Shown: one piece after another, positions 45,250-57,447 of the stretch | Layout of the letters: the number at the start of each line of letters is the position of its first letter | Position numbering within the stretch: position 1 is the stretch's first letter | From: Cryptomeria japonica | Lineage: Eukaryota; Streptophyta; Pinopsida; Cupressales; Cupressaceae | Assembly (NCBI RefSeq): GCF_030272615.1 | Contig: NC_081407.1 | Coordinates: forward strand, 316,290,456-316,354,455 | Length of the DNA stretch: 64,000 bases | Reading direction: 5' to 3' | Notes under the pieces: model-generated | The model's database searches: none | What the model was told of the DNA's origin: nothing | The model's input: only the letters and a program-made list of their open reading frames with translations | Made by a program: the position numbers and the translations under genes

Positions 45250-46058
45250 GTTTTCCACATCTGATTATGGCACATGTTGTAGGAAGAATAAGAAGCTTCT
45301 AGAGGATTCTCCACCACCTTGCATGTAACTCCCACTAAGTCTAATCAATTTGCATGAAATCCAAAATTGGGAAAGAATCTCTTTTTTAATTAAATTTTCT
45401 AGATAGTGGAATAGAGGGAATTTTCTTATAAAATTATATGCAAGTTTCAAAGAAGGGAGTTGATTTTGTTTTTGAAGGAAATTTCCCAAATTTTAGAAAT
45501 AGATCTTTTCCTTGGTAGTCTCATCTTTCCTTGTAGGAATTCTAAGTTGTTGAAGGATTTCTCTCAAGTTACAAGGAAGGATCAAAAGGATAACCAGTGG
45601 ATTCGCTTGACTTCTCGAGGCTTTAAGACAAATTCTGAGGCGGAATTCAAGCTTGTATTATGTTATTCAATTACTCCTTAGGATGGCGACCTCGGTGCAC
45701 TTCTATTAGAAGAGTGTAGTACTTAGTGAGTGGCTCAGGACGCGAATGGTCCCGATGAGTCTAAGTCTCTACCCAGAGCACCCCCTATCCCGATTGGATA
45801 GATGCCTGCCCTGCATGGGTAGATGCCTATCCCGATTTGGATAGATGCCTATCCCGTATTGGATAGATGAAATATTATGTCCCATATGGACAAGTGCCTA
45901 ACCCATATGGTTAGATGCTCATCCCGGATGGCTAAATGCCTAATCCAAATGGATGGATGCCCAGAGTATGCGATTGAATCAAACACAAATGATTAAATTT
46001 AACAAAAAAAAAGAGAATGGTCAAATTTATGTTGGGTTAAATATGGTGGGTTATTACA
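45069..46058 (+). repeat. 5' LTR of element C
   Basis: TGACAACCCTCC...GGGTTATTACA. Contains (AC)n near 45180 and (TTTA)n at about 45215-45250; the latter is longer than in the right LTR, showing microsatellite growth after insertion. Confidence 0.88.
45786..45962 (+). repeat. tandem hairpin array, left LTR of element C
   Basis: Units of about 21 bp: stem, 4-6 nt loop, stem, linker GATGCC. Stems TATCC/GGATA (three times), CCC/GGG, GTCC/GGAC, AACC/GGTT, ATCC/GGAT. Same array as in 51576-51772 and, inverted, 2947-3155. Confidence 0.8.
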
Positions 46059-46060
46059 TG

Positions 46061-46072
46061 TGGTATCAGAGC
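46061..46072 (+). promoter_or_regulatory. primer-binding site of element C
   Basis: TGGTATCAGAGC, complementary to initiator methionine tRNA, 2 nt after the LTR. Confidence 0.9.
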
Positions 46073-46207
46073 AAAGGTTCAAATCTAGGCCTTGTGCTCA
46101 CTTCAATTTATTCAACTAAGGGGATGTTTTGCAATGGTAGAAATTAAATTTTAAAATCCTAAATCAAGAACTAACTACATAATTTAACTTCCAGGTAAAA
46201 ACCTAGA

Positions 46208-47358
46208 ATGGCTAGAGGAAGAGGAAGAGGAAGAGGAAGAGGAAGGGGTAATGGAAGACGTACTAGGAGTCAAAGGGAAGAAAAACATGAGGAAAACCAT
46301 GAAGAAAATCATGAGGAAGACCATGAAGAGGATCAACACAACCCAGGAAATAACGAAGATGGGGTCCAAGCTATAATCGACCTTCTAACCGAACAAAGAG
46401 ATAAAATCAACTTCCTGGAACAATCAATGCAGGACCTTAGGGAAAGACAGAATGACTTTGAAAATAGAAGTGGTAAAAAAAATGAAAACCCTGGTAGCAA
46501 TCAAGGGAATATGATGGGTAATAGAAAAGAAAATAACATATTGGAACTCTCCATGGACTTAAAGAAAATCACCCCTCCTAAGTTCGATGGGAGGCAAATT
46601 GGTGAAGGAGCCGAGAATTGGTTAAACGAAATGGAAAAGTGTTTTGAACTAAGAGATTTTAGCGAAACAACCAAGGCTTTATGGGGTTCCTATCAACTCA
46701 TTGGGGAGGCAGCTAGTTGGTGGACCAACACCAAGGAATAAAATGGGTATAGCAGGGATACGGTCACATGAGATCAATTTGTTCACCACTTCCGAGATAG
46801 GTGGCTCCCTCAATTGTTCTTTGATGAGAAGGTGACAAAATTCCATAATCTACGTCAAGGGCCCCTATCCATTCAACAATAGTGGGATAAGTTTGCCAAG
46901 TTGCTTAAATATGTACCTATGTACCAGAAAGATGAAGAAGGCCAAGCAAGGAAGTTCATTTTGGGGTTAAATACCAACATAGGGGCAGAGGTTGACATGC
47001 ACTGACCCAAAAACATGAACGAAGTACTTGAAAAGTCCCTAAGGCAAGAGAGGAAGATTCAAACACTAGCAGGGCAGAACTATAATGGGAACCACTCATT
47101 TAAAAGGAAGTAGGAATTCAATGGAAACACTAATTTCAACAAAGGTCAAAGGAATAATTCTTTCAAAAGAAGGCCACCTCCTAATCAATATCAGAGGAAT
47201 GAAAATAATAATAATAATAATAGGGGCCATAATAATAATAGAGGCAACTATAACAGGAATGACCAGCAAAACAGGGTAACTATCCACCCAGGGCCAATGA
47301 AACAAGGGATGATACCCCTAGAAATGAAGGTAGGAGGGGTCCTCTAGGTGGATGCTTC
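46208..47358 (+). pseudogene. gag: gag of element C
   Basis: Starts MARGRGRGRGRGRG, an Arg/Gly run from (AGAGGA)n, then an acidic EENHEE repeat, a coiled-coil-like region and the gag core (PPKFDGRQIGEGAENWL at about 46575, ASWWTNTKE at about 46715). A TAA at 46739 and later stops near 46880, 47005 and 47110 interrupt it; an Asn-rich run (about 47195-47270) precedes the zinc knuckle. A frameshift lies between 47277 and 47359. The knuckle [13 protein letters not shown] (C-X2-C-X3-H-X4-C) sits at about 47352-47392. Confidence 0.85.
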
Positions 47359-50300
47359 ATGTGTGGGGGAAACCATTTTGCTAGAGAGTGTCCCAGGATG
47401 CAAGGACAGATTAGGGTCAATCAACCCCAACAAGGGCCCCAACAAAGGATTCATACAGTAGTTAGGAACCAAAGAGGAAGCTACCAGAATGTTCCCATGG
47501 AAACTACAGGTACACTATTTGAACAACCAATTTCAATTCTAATTGACACTGGATCATCTGAATGTTTCATCTCACCTAAATTAGTAAGCAAATATGTATT
47601 AAAAGTTAATCAAATGGAGTTATCATGGACGGTTCAATATGGGGATAAGGCAACTAGGGAAGTAACTAAGTGTTTGTCGAGGGCAAGGGTACAATTTCCT
47701 GAGTTTGAAACAAGGGTAGATCTCTATGTGGCACCCCTAGGATTATATGATGTAATTATTGGAATGAGTTGGTTAACATACCATCAAGCTAATGTAGATT
47801 GCTATAACAAAGTTGTTGAATGTTTGGATGATGGGGGGAAAAAGGTCAAAATCCAAGGAAAGTTTAAACCCATCAATAGAGAAACCATATCAGCCATGCA
47901 ATTAAAGAAGGAAAGAAGAAGAGGAGGCCAAATCTATATGGTTGAAATTGATGAAGGAAAAGAGGAGAATACACCAACCTTTGAAAATGCCCCTTTCTTA
48001 AAAGAATTCAAGGATGTTTTTCCAGAGGAATTACCCGGCTTACCCCCTAAAAGGAGGATTGACTTTTCTATCGAAGTGCTACTAGGAGCTAAACCAGTAT
48101 CAAGGGCACCTTACCGAATGAACACAACTGAATTACAAGAGCTCAAAATGCAATTAGAGGAACTCTTAGCTAAGGGATTAATAAGGCCAAGTGTATCACC
48201 ATGGGGAGCGCCAGTTTTGTTTGTTAAGAAGAAGGATGGAACCTTAAGGCTATGCATCAAATATAGGATGTTGAACAAGGTCACAATAAAGAATAGGTAT
48301 CCCTTACCTCACATAGAGGATCTTTTTGACCAAATGAAAGGAGCAGCAGTTTTCTCAAAGATAGACCTCCAGTCAGGGTACCATCAACTCAGAATTAAGG
48401 AGGAAGACATTCCGAAGACAGCTTTCAGGACTAGATATGGGCATTATGAATTCACAGTAGTTCCTTTTGGTGTAACCAACGCCCCAGCTGCATTTATGAA
48501 CCTAATGAATAGTGTACTCCATGACTACTTGGATAAATTTGTTTTGGTATTTCTGGATGACATATTGATTTACTCTAGGAATGAGGAGGAACATTTAGTG
48601 CACCTACAAATTGTTTTGCAAAGGTTGAGAGAACATAAGTTATATGGGAAATTGTCAAAATATGCCTTCTTCGAGGAAAAGATTCACTACCTTGGGCATA
48701 TAATATCAAATGAAGGAATAGCAGTTGATCCAAATAAAATAAAGGCAATAGTAGAATGGCCAATCCCTAAAAACATTTCAGAGGTAAGAAGCTTTATGGG
48801 GCTAGCAAGTTACTATAGGAGGTTTGTGGAAGGATTCTCTAAGATATCAAACCCCATCACCTCATTACAAAGGAAGGGTAAAAGGTTTGTGTGGACAGAA
48901 CAAAGTGATAAGGCATTCCAAATCTTGAAGGGAAAACTAACTTTGACACCCATTCTAAGGGTGCCAGATCCGAATGGACACTTCACAGTCGTAACTGATG
49001 CTTTTATTGAAGGTTTAGGAGGAGTACTTGTCCAAGATGAAGGGGTAGTAGCTTACGAATCCAGAAAGCTAAAGACTCATGAAGTTAATTATGCACCCCA
49101 TGACTTAGAGTTAGCAATGATTGTGCATGCCCTACAAAAATGGAGACACTTCTTACTAGGGAAGCCCTTTGAGTTAAAGTTAGATAACCAAGGACTAAAG
49201 TACATCTTTACCCAACCCCACTTAAATGCCAGACAAAGAAGGTGGTTAGAGTTTATAAGTGAATATGATTTTGAAATTGAATATATTAAAGGGAAGGAAA
49301 ATAGGGTGGCAGATGCCTTAAGTAGAAGGAGACACTTGATGACTATAGAAACATTCAAAACTTCTTTCAAAAGGCAAGTAATGGATGAACAAGGACATGA
49401 CCCATGGTATGAGCAAGTCAAATTGACTTTAGAATACAATCCAACCAATCCTAAGATTAAAGGGTATACATTAGATGAAGATGGGTTGCTCATATACAAT
49501 AATAGAATCTATATTCCTAATTCAAGGAACTTAAGGGAAGTAGTCTTGTCGGAGGCTCACAATGCCCCTTATTCAGGGCACCCAGGAGTTAACAAACTTT
49601 ATGCAGATCTAAAGAAGTTACACTTTTAGCAAGGGATGAAGAATGACATCGTCAAGTATGTGGCTAAATGTTTGGAGTGTCAAAGAGTAAAGGTAGAACA
49701 TAGACATCCAGCTAGATTGTTACAGTTACATGATTACCTCAACACAAGTGGCAAGTTATTAGCATGGATTTTCTGCAAGGGTTACCCATGTCACCTTCTA
49801 GGCATGATGCAATAATGGTGGTAGTTGACAAACTCACTAAGGTGGCACACTTTATACCAGGGAATCTGATGGATGATGCACCTACCTTGGCTAGGCGCTT
49901 TGTTAAGGAAATATTTAGGCTGCATGGAATACCAGAGAAAATCATATCAGATAGAGATGCTAGATTCACTTCAAGGTTTTGGACCACTCTCCAATCAGCT
50001 CTAGGAACTCAACTAAATTTTAGCATTGCATACCATCCTGAAATTGACGGTCAGATAGAAAGGACAAATCAGATTATGGAAGACCTACTTCACATGTATT
50101 TCATGGACCAATAGAGGAAATGGGAAGGGTACCTACCTCTGGTAGAGTTTTCTTACAATAATACATATCAAACATCTTTGGGAATGGCACCTTTCAAAGC
50201 TTTATATGGTAGACCATGTCGAACACCTTTGAGTTGGGATAGTCCTGAAGATAGAGTGATTGTTGGACCAAATATGTTGAAAGAGATGGAGAGGAAAACT

Positions 50301-50810
50301 AAGGAAATTAGGCAAAGATTGAAGGAAGCCTCAGATAGGCAGAAAAGCTATGCAGACAAAAATAGGACACCAAGGGAGTTTGAGGTGGGAGAGAAAGTCT
50401 TCCTAAGGGTTAGGCCACACAAGAGTTCCATAAGATTTGGGAAAAAGACTAAGCTTGCACCTCGTTATGTTGGACTCTTTGAAATATTGGGAAGGATTAA
50501 TCCAGTTGCATACCAATTGGCCTTACCTCCCCAATTGAGCCGAATCCATGATGTCTTCCATGTATCTCTTCTCAAGAAGTATGTACCTAATGAGAAACAC
50601 ATTTTGAATTGGGATGCCTTACAAGTCTAGGAAATGGGAGGAATAATGATAGAGCCATTCAAAATATTGGAGAGGCACCAGTGCCAATTGCGCAACAGAG
50701 AGGTTGATCACTGCAAAGTACAATGGGACCAGTATGACGAAAAGAATGCCACGTGGGAAGACACTAAGGAGATGCAGCAGTTGTTTCCTTTTTTGTTTTA
50801 ATCATGAACT
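47359..50810 (+). pseudogene. pol: protease-RT-RNaseH-integrase-chromodomain of element C
   Basis: 47359-49629 is one open frame of 756 residues: protease [10 protein letters not shown] (about 47540), RT with [16 protein letters not shown] (about 48298) and FLDDILIYS (about 48552), RNase H with [12 protein letters not shown] (about 48995) and [10 protein letters not shown] (about 49303), and the start of integrase with the H-H half of the finger. A TAG at 49627 (TGG in relatives), a frameshift before 49764, TAG at 50112 and TAG at 50628 break the rest. Integrase catalytic positions: MDFLQGLP, SDRDARF, DGQIERT. After 50630 the remnant ILERHQCQLRNREV...ATWED resembles a chromovirus chromodomain, which guides insertion to heterochromatin marks. 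There is only one RNase H, unlike A and B. Confidence 0.88.
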
Positions 50811-50858
50811 ATAGACTCTTTTGGATGCATTCAATAAGTGCATCGGGACAATGCACAA

Positions 50859-50874
50859 ATTAAGGGGGGGAGAA
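50859..50874 (+). promoter_or_regulatory. polypurine tract of element C
   Basis: ATTAAGGGGGGGAGAA directly before the right LTR. Confidence 0.85.
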
Positions 50875-51869
50875 TGTCACAACCCTCCTTTATCACTTTT
50901 GGATTTAAAATACAAACTCTATTATATTTTTGGATAAGCTATTTAAATGATTGAATGAATATTATAAAAGGACAAAATAATAAAACACACACACACACAT
51001 GGAAAATATAAATTTTTCTTATTTATTTATTTAGTTTTCCACATCCAATTATGGCACATGTTGTAGGAAGAATAAGAAGCTTCTAGAGGATTCTCCACCA
51101 CCTTGCATGTAACTCCTCCCACTAAGTCTAATAAATTTGCATGAAGTCCAAAATTGGGAAAGAATCTCCTTTTTAATTAAATTTTCTAGATAGTGGAATA
51201 GAGGGAATTTTCTTATAAAATTATATGCAAGTTTCAAAGAAGGGAGTTGATTTTGTTTTTGAAGGAAATTTCCCAAGTTTTAGAAATAGATCTTTTCCTT
51301 GGTAGTCTCACCTTTCGTTGCAGGAATTCTAAGTTGTTGTTGAAGGATTTCTCTCAAGTTGCCAGGAAGGATCAAAAGGATAACCAGTGGATTCGCTTGA
51401 CTTCCCAAGGCTTTAAGCCAAATTCTGAGGCGAAATTCAAGCTTGTATTATGTTATTCAATTACTCTTAAGGACGGTGACTTCGGTGCACTTCTATTAGA
51501 AGAGTGTAGTACTTAGCGAGTGGCTCAGGACCCGAATGGTCCCGATGAGTCTAAGTCTCTGGCCAGAGCACCCCCTATCCTGATTGGGTAGATGCCTACC
51601 TCGCATGGGTAGATGCCTATCCTGATTTGGATAGATGCCTACCCTATATGGGTAGATGCCTATCCTATATTGGATAGATGAAATCTTATGTCCCATATGG
51701 ACAAGTGCCTAACCCGTATGGTTAGATGCTCATCCCAAATGGATGAATGCCTAATCCAAATGGATGGATGCCCAAAGTATGCGATTGAATCAAACACAAA
51801 TGATTAAATTTAACAAAAAAAAAAAGAATGGTCAAATTTTTGTTGGGTTAAATATGGTGGGTTATTACA
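50875..51869 (+). repeat. 3' LTR of element C
   Basis: TGTCACAACCCTCC...GGGTTATTACA, 995 bp, with a short (TTTA)n. Confidence 0.88.
51576..51772 (+). repeat. tandem hairpin array, right LTR of element C
   Basis: Stems include TATCC/GGATA, TACCC/GGGTA, GTCC/GGAC, AACC/GGTT, CATCC/GGATG and ATCC/GGAT. Compared with the left LTR an additional TACCC/GGGTA unit is present, so the array changes in unit number. Confidence 0.8.
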
Positions 51870-52550
51870 TACAAGTGTGCCAATTTTGAGGACTTGAGGA
51901 AGTGATTTGGTCAGTATTTTTAGGCCAATTCTAGAGGCTACTCAGTTTCTTTTCACCAGGGCTTGGGTGTGTCAAATGTCAAAGTTAAATCATCATCCCT
52001 AGCCCAGAATATATCAAGTCAAGGTTTCAGAGCGTTTCGTGAAGGTCAATTATGCAGAAACAAAAAAAAAAAATAGCTGGGCCCAACAAAACTCAACTAA
52101 GGTGTGACCCAGTGAGATCAATTGTTGCATATTTTAAGATAAATATATTATTTAAATTAATTTGATTTAAATAATATTCCATTTAAACTTATTTGGATAT
52201 TATTTGACTTGGTTGAAATGCCAAAAGGGGATTAAATTGGTACACTCTTTAGAATCATTTTATTAATATTTTAAATATATCTGAGGAGCTAGTGGATGAA
52301 GGTCACATTTTCAAGATATAAATTAAAATGTAACATTAACCTAATTTACAAGTCGCATGAAGAAAACGCAAATGTAGAAGTGGGCCTGCAAAGATAAACG
52401 GGGAATGAATTTAAAAATTTCCTTAAAGCTTCTATATTTCCAGCCTGTGAGGCATGAAAGGGGCATGGATTCGTGCCAAATTTCTATGGAGGACATTATG
52501 GGGCAATCGTCACACCTAGCTTTGTTATCTCATCCACAACATGAGGATAA
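51870..52550. other. unassigned AT-rich DNA
   Basis: No coding signal or repeat ends recognised. Confidence 0.5.
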
Positions 52551-52703
52551 GGATTAGTGAAGTGAAGAAACTGCCTAATGCTGTGGTTGTGATAGGAACT
52601 CGAATGCGAAATTGATTAGTGGATTCATTGATAGTATGGCAATGCAGAGGTTAGGCTGTTTTCTCTGAGAGCTTTTCTAGCAGTTTCTTCACTTCACTAA
52701 TCC
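52551..52703. repeat. foldback with perfect 24-bp arms
   Basis: Arms 52551-52574 (GGATTAGTGAAGTGAAGAAA then CTGC) and 52680-52703 are exact reverse complements, separated by 105 nt. Could be a tiny foldback transposon or a small-RNA hairpin. No TSD identified. Confidence 0.7.
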
Positions 52704-55700
52704 ACAGCATGAGAATAAGGATTTTTACCAGGTTTGAAGCCAAACTCCATGCCTTTTCTCAATGCTTCCCTTGCCTTTGCTAATTCCAAAGTGTGAGCCC
52801 AATATTGTGGTGGAGGAAATATTGATATAGATTGCTACTATTTGCACTAATTCCAAAGTGTGAGCCCAATGGAAATGGCTATTTCTGACACCATTCTTTC
52901 TTGTGTTATGTCCGAAATAGCCAGTTGTGTGAAGGCAATATTCTGAGATAGGATATTTCTTGAGACTATGATGCATTGGTAAGATGCAAATGCCAAATGA
53001 TCATGAGATTTTGGGTAAGCACATGGAGCAACAGGAAAAAGTTTTATTGTGTGGAAAATATTCCTAGCAAGAATCTCTTTGTAAAGGAAGAAATAAATTC
53101 AGATCAAGGATCAAAAGCATAAAAATGTTTCAGACAGCTAAATTGAAAATTAGTTGGATAGTTTTCTTACTGGCAAAGGTGGGAATATAGAACATTAAAA
53201 TGGATAAATGTTTTGGCTAAGGGGAGAAATATGCTTAATGCAATGTGAATATTTCAGCTGTGAATGTATTTTCTCCCATAAGGGGACACTGTGTAAAAGG
53301 TCTCTACAAACATTGGGTGAGAATGCAGTGAAATATTTGTTACAAAAGCAGAATATTTTCACGTAGGAGATAGAATAGAAGGCTGCAAGAGGAATTACTT
53401 TTTACCAAAAGATTCAGCAGAGCATAAGGTAGATAAAATGACAAAGTATCAAATATAAATATACTTTTTTTCATCAAATGGAAATTGTATTTATATGTGC
53501 AATGAAGGGGTAGGAGTGCAAGTTTGTGAGATATTATTTTTGCCATTTGAATGAAAATCATTTTCACCCAGAGGGGATTATTTTTCACTCAGACAATGGC
53601 AGGGCATTTTCAGTCATTACAAGGAGGATTTCTAAATTTGGTCAAGGACAAAATATGGGCTATGGGCAGAGAAAAAAGAATGACATAAAAGGAATTTTCA
53701 GTAAAGACAAAAAGGCAAAGTTATTTGTCATGGCAAGTGTGTGAGTTGAAATAAGCCAGATTTTTGTGTGCAAGTATGGGAGAAGATAGGTTTGACGCTA
53801 CTAGAGTTTTTCTAAGACCGCCAAGTGTCATAAGAGAGTTCAAGAATGCAAATTAAAGGCAAATTTAAGGAGGGAAAATGCAGATTTGAAGATCAACTAC
53901 TAAGAATAAGTCATGTGTTGAATTCTCAAGTCTCCTTTAGGATTTTTTTAGGGTCTCTTTGGGGCTTCTTTTCTTTCTTTTTATTCCTCTCTTCTCTTCA
54001 TTTTGGGAGATTTTGATGTAAAGCAAGGCTTCCATGTATAATCCAATAGTTAGATTAGTTAAGATGATGTTCTCAACATGTAGTTGTTTTACTGTTTTGA
54101 ATAGTTCTTAACCAAATTGCCAATATGAAATGAATGATCAAGAATCTTTTATTTTGTCCCTACAAGTTTTGGTGTTTATCTTCTTTTTTGCTTCTCTTCA
54201 AGGAAGAGATTAAATTACTTTGACAGGACAAAGAAATGGTGTTGTGTGCATGTAGGATTAAAAATAATGGTTGCAATAAAACCAGAATGGAGGATATAAT
54301 TGTAAGGCATTAATATTGTGAACTCACTGGTTAAGTTTAATCTCTATCTGCATGTTGTAGGTTGACTATGCTTACCTAAGGAAGGCACTAGTTATAGAGG
54401 TTGCATCTAGTTTTCACAATCACAAATATTCTCAAAACATCATTTTTTTTTTTCTTGTAGGAGTTAGTGTTAAGAGTTAGTGTTAGATTAGGAACCATTC
54501 CCAAGTGCCGAGTGAGAGTTGAAAAGCCGAGATTGTAGCCAAATCTAAAGTTTATAAACTTTCCTTGGCATATTCTCATTGGGATATATGTTGTAGTTTA
54601 CAATGTCTAAGCATGGAATGAAGTAGGATATTTAGACATTGTTAAGGTATACCCGCCTTGGTCTTGTAGAGCCAGAAGTGTAGGAGATTTCAGTCTTGTG
54701 ACCGAATCTCATTCATTGGTCAAATCCTGCCTTGAACCTATTGATAAGAAAGTGGCTAATCCTTTAGGGTTTTGGGATCTGTTGATTTTGGAACCAAGAG
54801 AAAGAATTCATGGCTTGCAATTTAAAAAAAGCTCAATAACCACTCTTAACACAAATAAGTGACTTAATAAATCTCATAGACCAAAGTTTAGATATGCATC
54901 TTCTATAAAGGGTATATATAATAAAACAAGGAAAATTGCTAGTTATCTACCATCTTCTTAGCTTATTAGTTGAGACTTGGGAACATATAGTAAATTATTA
55001 ATATAATCATTCATGGAAAGTAGTAGAGCATCATATTTTCCTAACAAGGAATATTATACACAAATAAATGTTATCGATTTTGTAGGTATACACAACGATT
55101 TAGAGTCCTATTACCCTCATAGTGATGAGATAACATAAGCATTAAGTTACAGATTTGTTATCCTCAATTTTGTTAGTTGGATGAAATTAGGATAAGCCCC
55201 CTTGAAAATTTACTTTTTCGTGCTAGAGGTTGTTAGGCATGAATTTCAAGGTATTCTAAGTTTTAGTCTTTCATTGCATTTTTGTCTTTTTCACCTTTTT
55301 TACGTTTTTACTGTTTTTAAGATTTTTTGTATTTTTATAAAATCGGTTTTAAAACCTAATTTTATAGCTTTTCACACCTCTTTCTAAGTTGAGTTTTAGA
55401 CCCAACTTTACATCACATGTTATGGTTAGTTGGATTTCGGGTCTAGAAACTCCAAATGCAAATGCTGTTTGGGTTTCTAGACCCAAAATGCATTTAGAGT
55501 CCTATTAGGTTTATAGTGCATTTAATGTACTTCCTTCAAATCCCTTTTAAGTCATTTTGTATGTTTGTTTTCTTTCTGTCTCACTTCACCCAAGTTTTTC
55601 TAGATCTTTGTGTCGTGCTTCTTCATCTGTGTTTCACTTTCTATTCAGGTACACATGTTTTTGTTTTTTGGATTTGTATGTTTAGGGTCAAGATCATAAA

Positions 55701-55834
55701 CCACAACCCCCTTTTTTTTGTTTTCATAGTACCTCACCAATGGCCAGCCTTGTTGGCTGATATCACATCCCCGACCAACAAGGACATCCCTTACAAGCCA
55801 GGATTGTGATTCTTGACTAGTAAGGTTGGGAATA
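52704..55834. other. unassigned DNA
   Basis: No gene recognised. A direct repeat TAATTCCAAAGTGTGAGCCC occurs at about 52781 and 52849. The text has the look of an old LTR or leader, but no ends are found. Confidence 0.45.
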
Positions 55835-56450
55835 TGTGGCAATTACAAGCTTAAAACTTGTTGGTTGGGGTTTTCATCTCGATCAACAAGTAGAAGTTTA
55901 TTGATTGGGGTTTTCACCTCAATCAACAAGTGGAAGCTTCTTGGTTGGGGTGAAAACCCCAATCAACAAGATTTCCCTAGTCATTTTGTGTTTTTCCTTT
56001 CAACAAGCTTTAAGTTTGTTGATCAAGGTTTATATCCTGATCAACAAGTGGAAACTTATTGATTGGGATATAAACCCTAACCAACAAGTTCCCTCCAAAA
56101 GCTAGTTATTAACAAGTTTTACTTGTTGATTGGGGTTGTAACCTCGGTCAACAAGAAATGCACTTGTTAATCAGAGTTTTGACCTCGATCAACATAGCAA
56201 TCAACTTCTTTCAATCGGGTTCCTAAATCCCAATTACAAGATTGTCATTCCCACATGTAATTGGGTTTTAAAAACCTCGATTGCAAGATGTTTTGTTGTC
56301 AAACATGTAATCATATTTTTAAACCCTAATTACATGTCTTTTCCCCTTTGTATTTTAAACTTTTAATCGGGGTTTGAAACCCTAGTTACATGTTTGGTCT
56401 TCCCTTTGCATTTCCAATTCAAGGTTTTAAACCTGAATTACAATTAGCCC
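55835..56450. repeat. array of ~34-bp inverted repeats (CTTGTTGATTGGGG type)
   Basis: About ten units, each roughly palindromic: CTTGTTGGTTGGGG...GATCAACAAG, TTGTTGATCAAGG...CTGATCAACAA, CTTCTTGGTTGGGG..CCCCAATCAACAAG and others. From about 56210 the arms change to ATGTAATTGGG...AATTACATG, still self-complementary. Confidence 0.75.
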
Positions 56451-56509
56451 ATTTTGGGCAAGTGCAAGCTAATGAGTCACAAATTCGTGGAAGTCTGCAC
56501 GTTGGAAAA

Positions 56510-56680
56510 TGAGCTCCTCAAAATGGGCCCCTGTTTTCAAAAAATGGGGACTTGATTCAAAAAAATGGGAGCCCGTTAATGGTTTGGGCTCCCGAGCTGA
56601 AAGGTGATGGGGGCCCGAAGCTAAAGTAAACGGGCCCCTGTTTGTAAAAAAAATGGGGGCCCGTTTTTAAATTGTATTTT
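56510..56680. repeat. GGGCCC-rich hairpin block
   Basis: Repeated AAATGGGGGCCCGTT-like words. AAACGGGCCCC (56628-56638) pairs exactly with GGGGCCCGTTT (56656-56666). Related words recur at 61165-61260. Confidence 0.6.
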
Positions 56681-57054
56681 TACAGTTTTTTTGGGTGAAT
56701 TTTTTCATTTTCACCATGACAGTAAATTGAGAAGAGGAGATAAAAAATGGGCCCCCATATTGTGGATTCCATTTCAAGCCTCCACCACTATCCCAGGTAC
56801 ACATTCAGTCATCTATTTTCACATTTCGTAATTTTCTTGTATATTTTTCCTTTTATTATTTATTTTTTTTGTATTATTTTAGTTTTTTTTTAAGTAGCCT
56901 ATAAATAAATTAGTTTTTTGTATTTGTAAATTCTTGATTTTGATCTGAAATATTCTTCAACAGTTAACCCTAAACCCTAATCAACAAATTTATAAATCAA
57001 ACCCAAACCTAGATAGTTAACAAAACAAAATATCAATTAGATATCTCAGAAACA

Positions 57055-57290
57055 TCAAAACGAAAACGAAATTGAAACAAAAACAAAAACAAAAACGAAA
57101 TCGAAACAAAAACAAAAACAAAAACGAAATCGAAACAAAAACGAAAACGAAAAGGAAAACGAAACAAAAACAAAAACGAAAACAAAATCGAAACAAAAAC
57201 AAAAACGAAAACGAAATCGAAACAAAAAAAAAATGAAATCAAAACAAAAACAAAAACGAAAAGGAAATCGAAACAAAACCGAACATATGT
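57055..57290. repeat. (AAAACR)n low-complexity tract
   Basis: AAAACA/AAAACG/AAATCG hexamers for about 235 bp. Phe-rich ORFs on the opposite strand are artefacts of it. Confidence 0.9.
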
Positions 57291-57447
57291 ACCAAAATTG
57301 TTCTTAATCCTCATTAGGCAATACAAAACTTACCACTATTAGTATAACCTTAAAAGTAATTAACATTACTCTTCAAATTTTAGATATCAAAGTTTAGGCT
57401 TAAGTTGGTCCTATTATGGTCCTACTATGTCATGTGATGGTATAAAA

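Larger units (their letters stand above)
45069..51869 (+). mobile_element. element C: decayed Ty3/gypsy chromovirus
   Basis: LTRs 45069-46058 (990 bp) and 50875-51869 (995 bp), iMet-type PBS, gag, pol with chromodomain-like end, PPT. No matching 5-bp duplication is seen (CAACA before, TACAA after), and the left LTR has lost two bases at its tip, so either the flanks have mutated or the copy results from recombination between elements. The coding part has many stops and frameshifts. LTR divergence is visibly higher than in A and B, making it the older insertion. Confidence 0.87.

Noticed and set aside
45064-51874. Target-site duplication for element C
   Set aside because: CAACA on the left and TACAA on the right do not match, and the LTR tips differ by two bases.
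57017-57326. Phe/Arg-rich ORFs on the minus strand
   Set aside because: They are readings of the (AAAACR)n tract in different frames.
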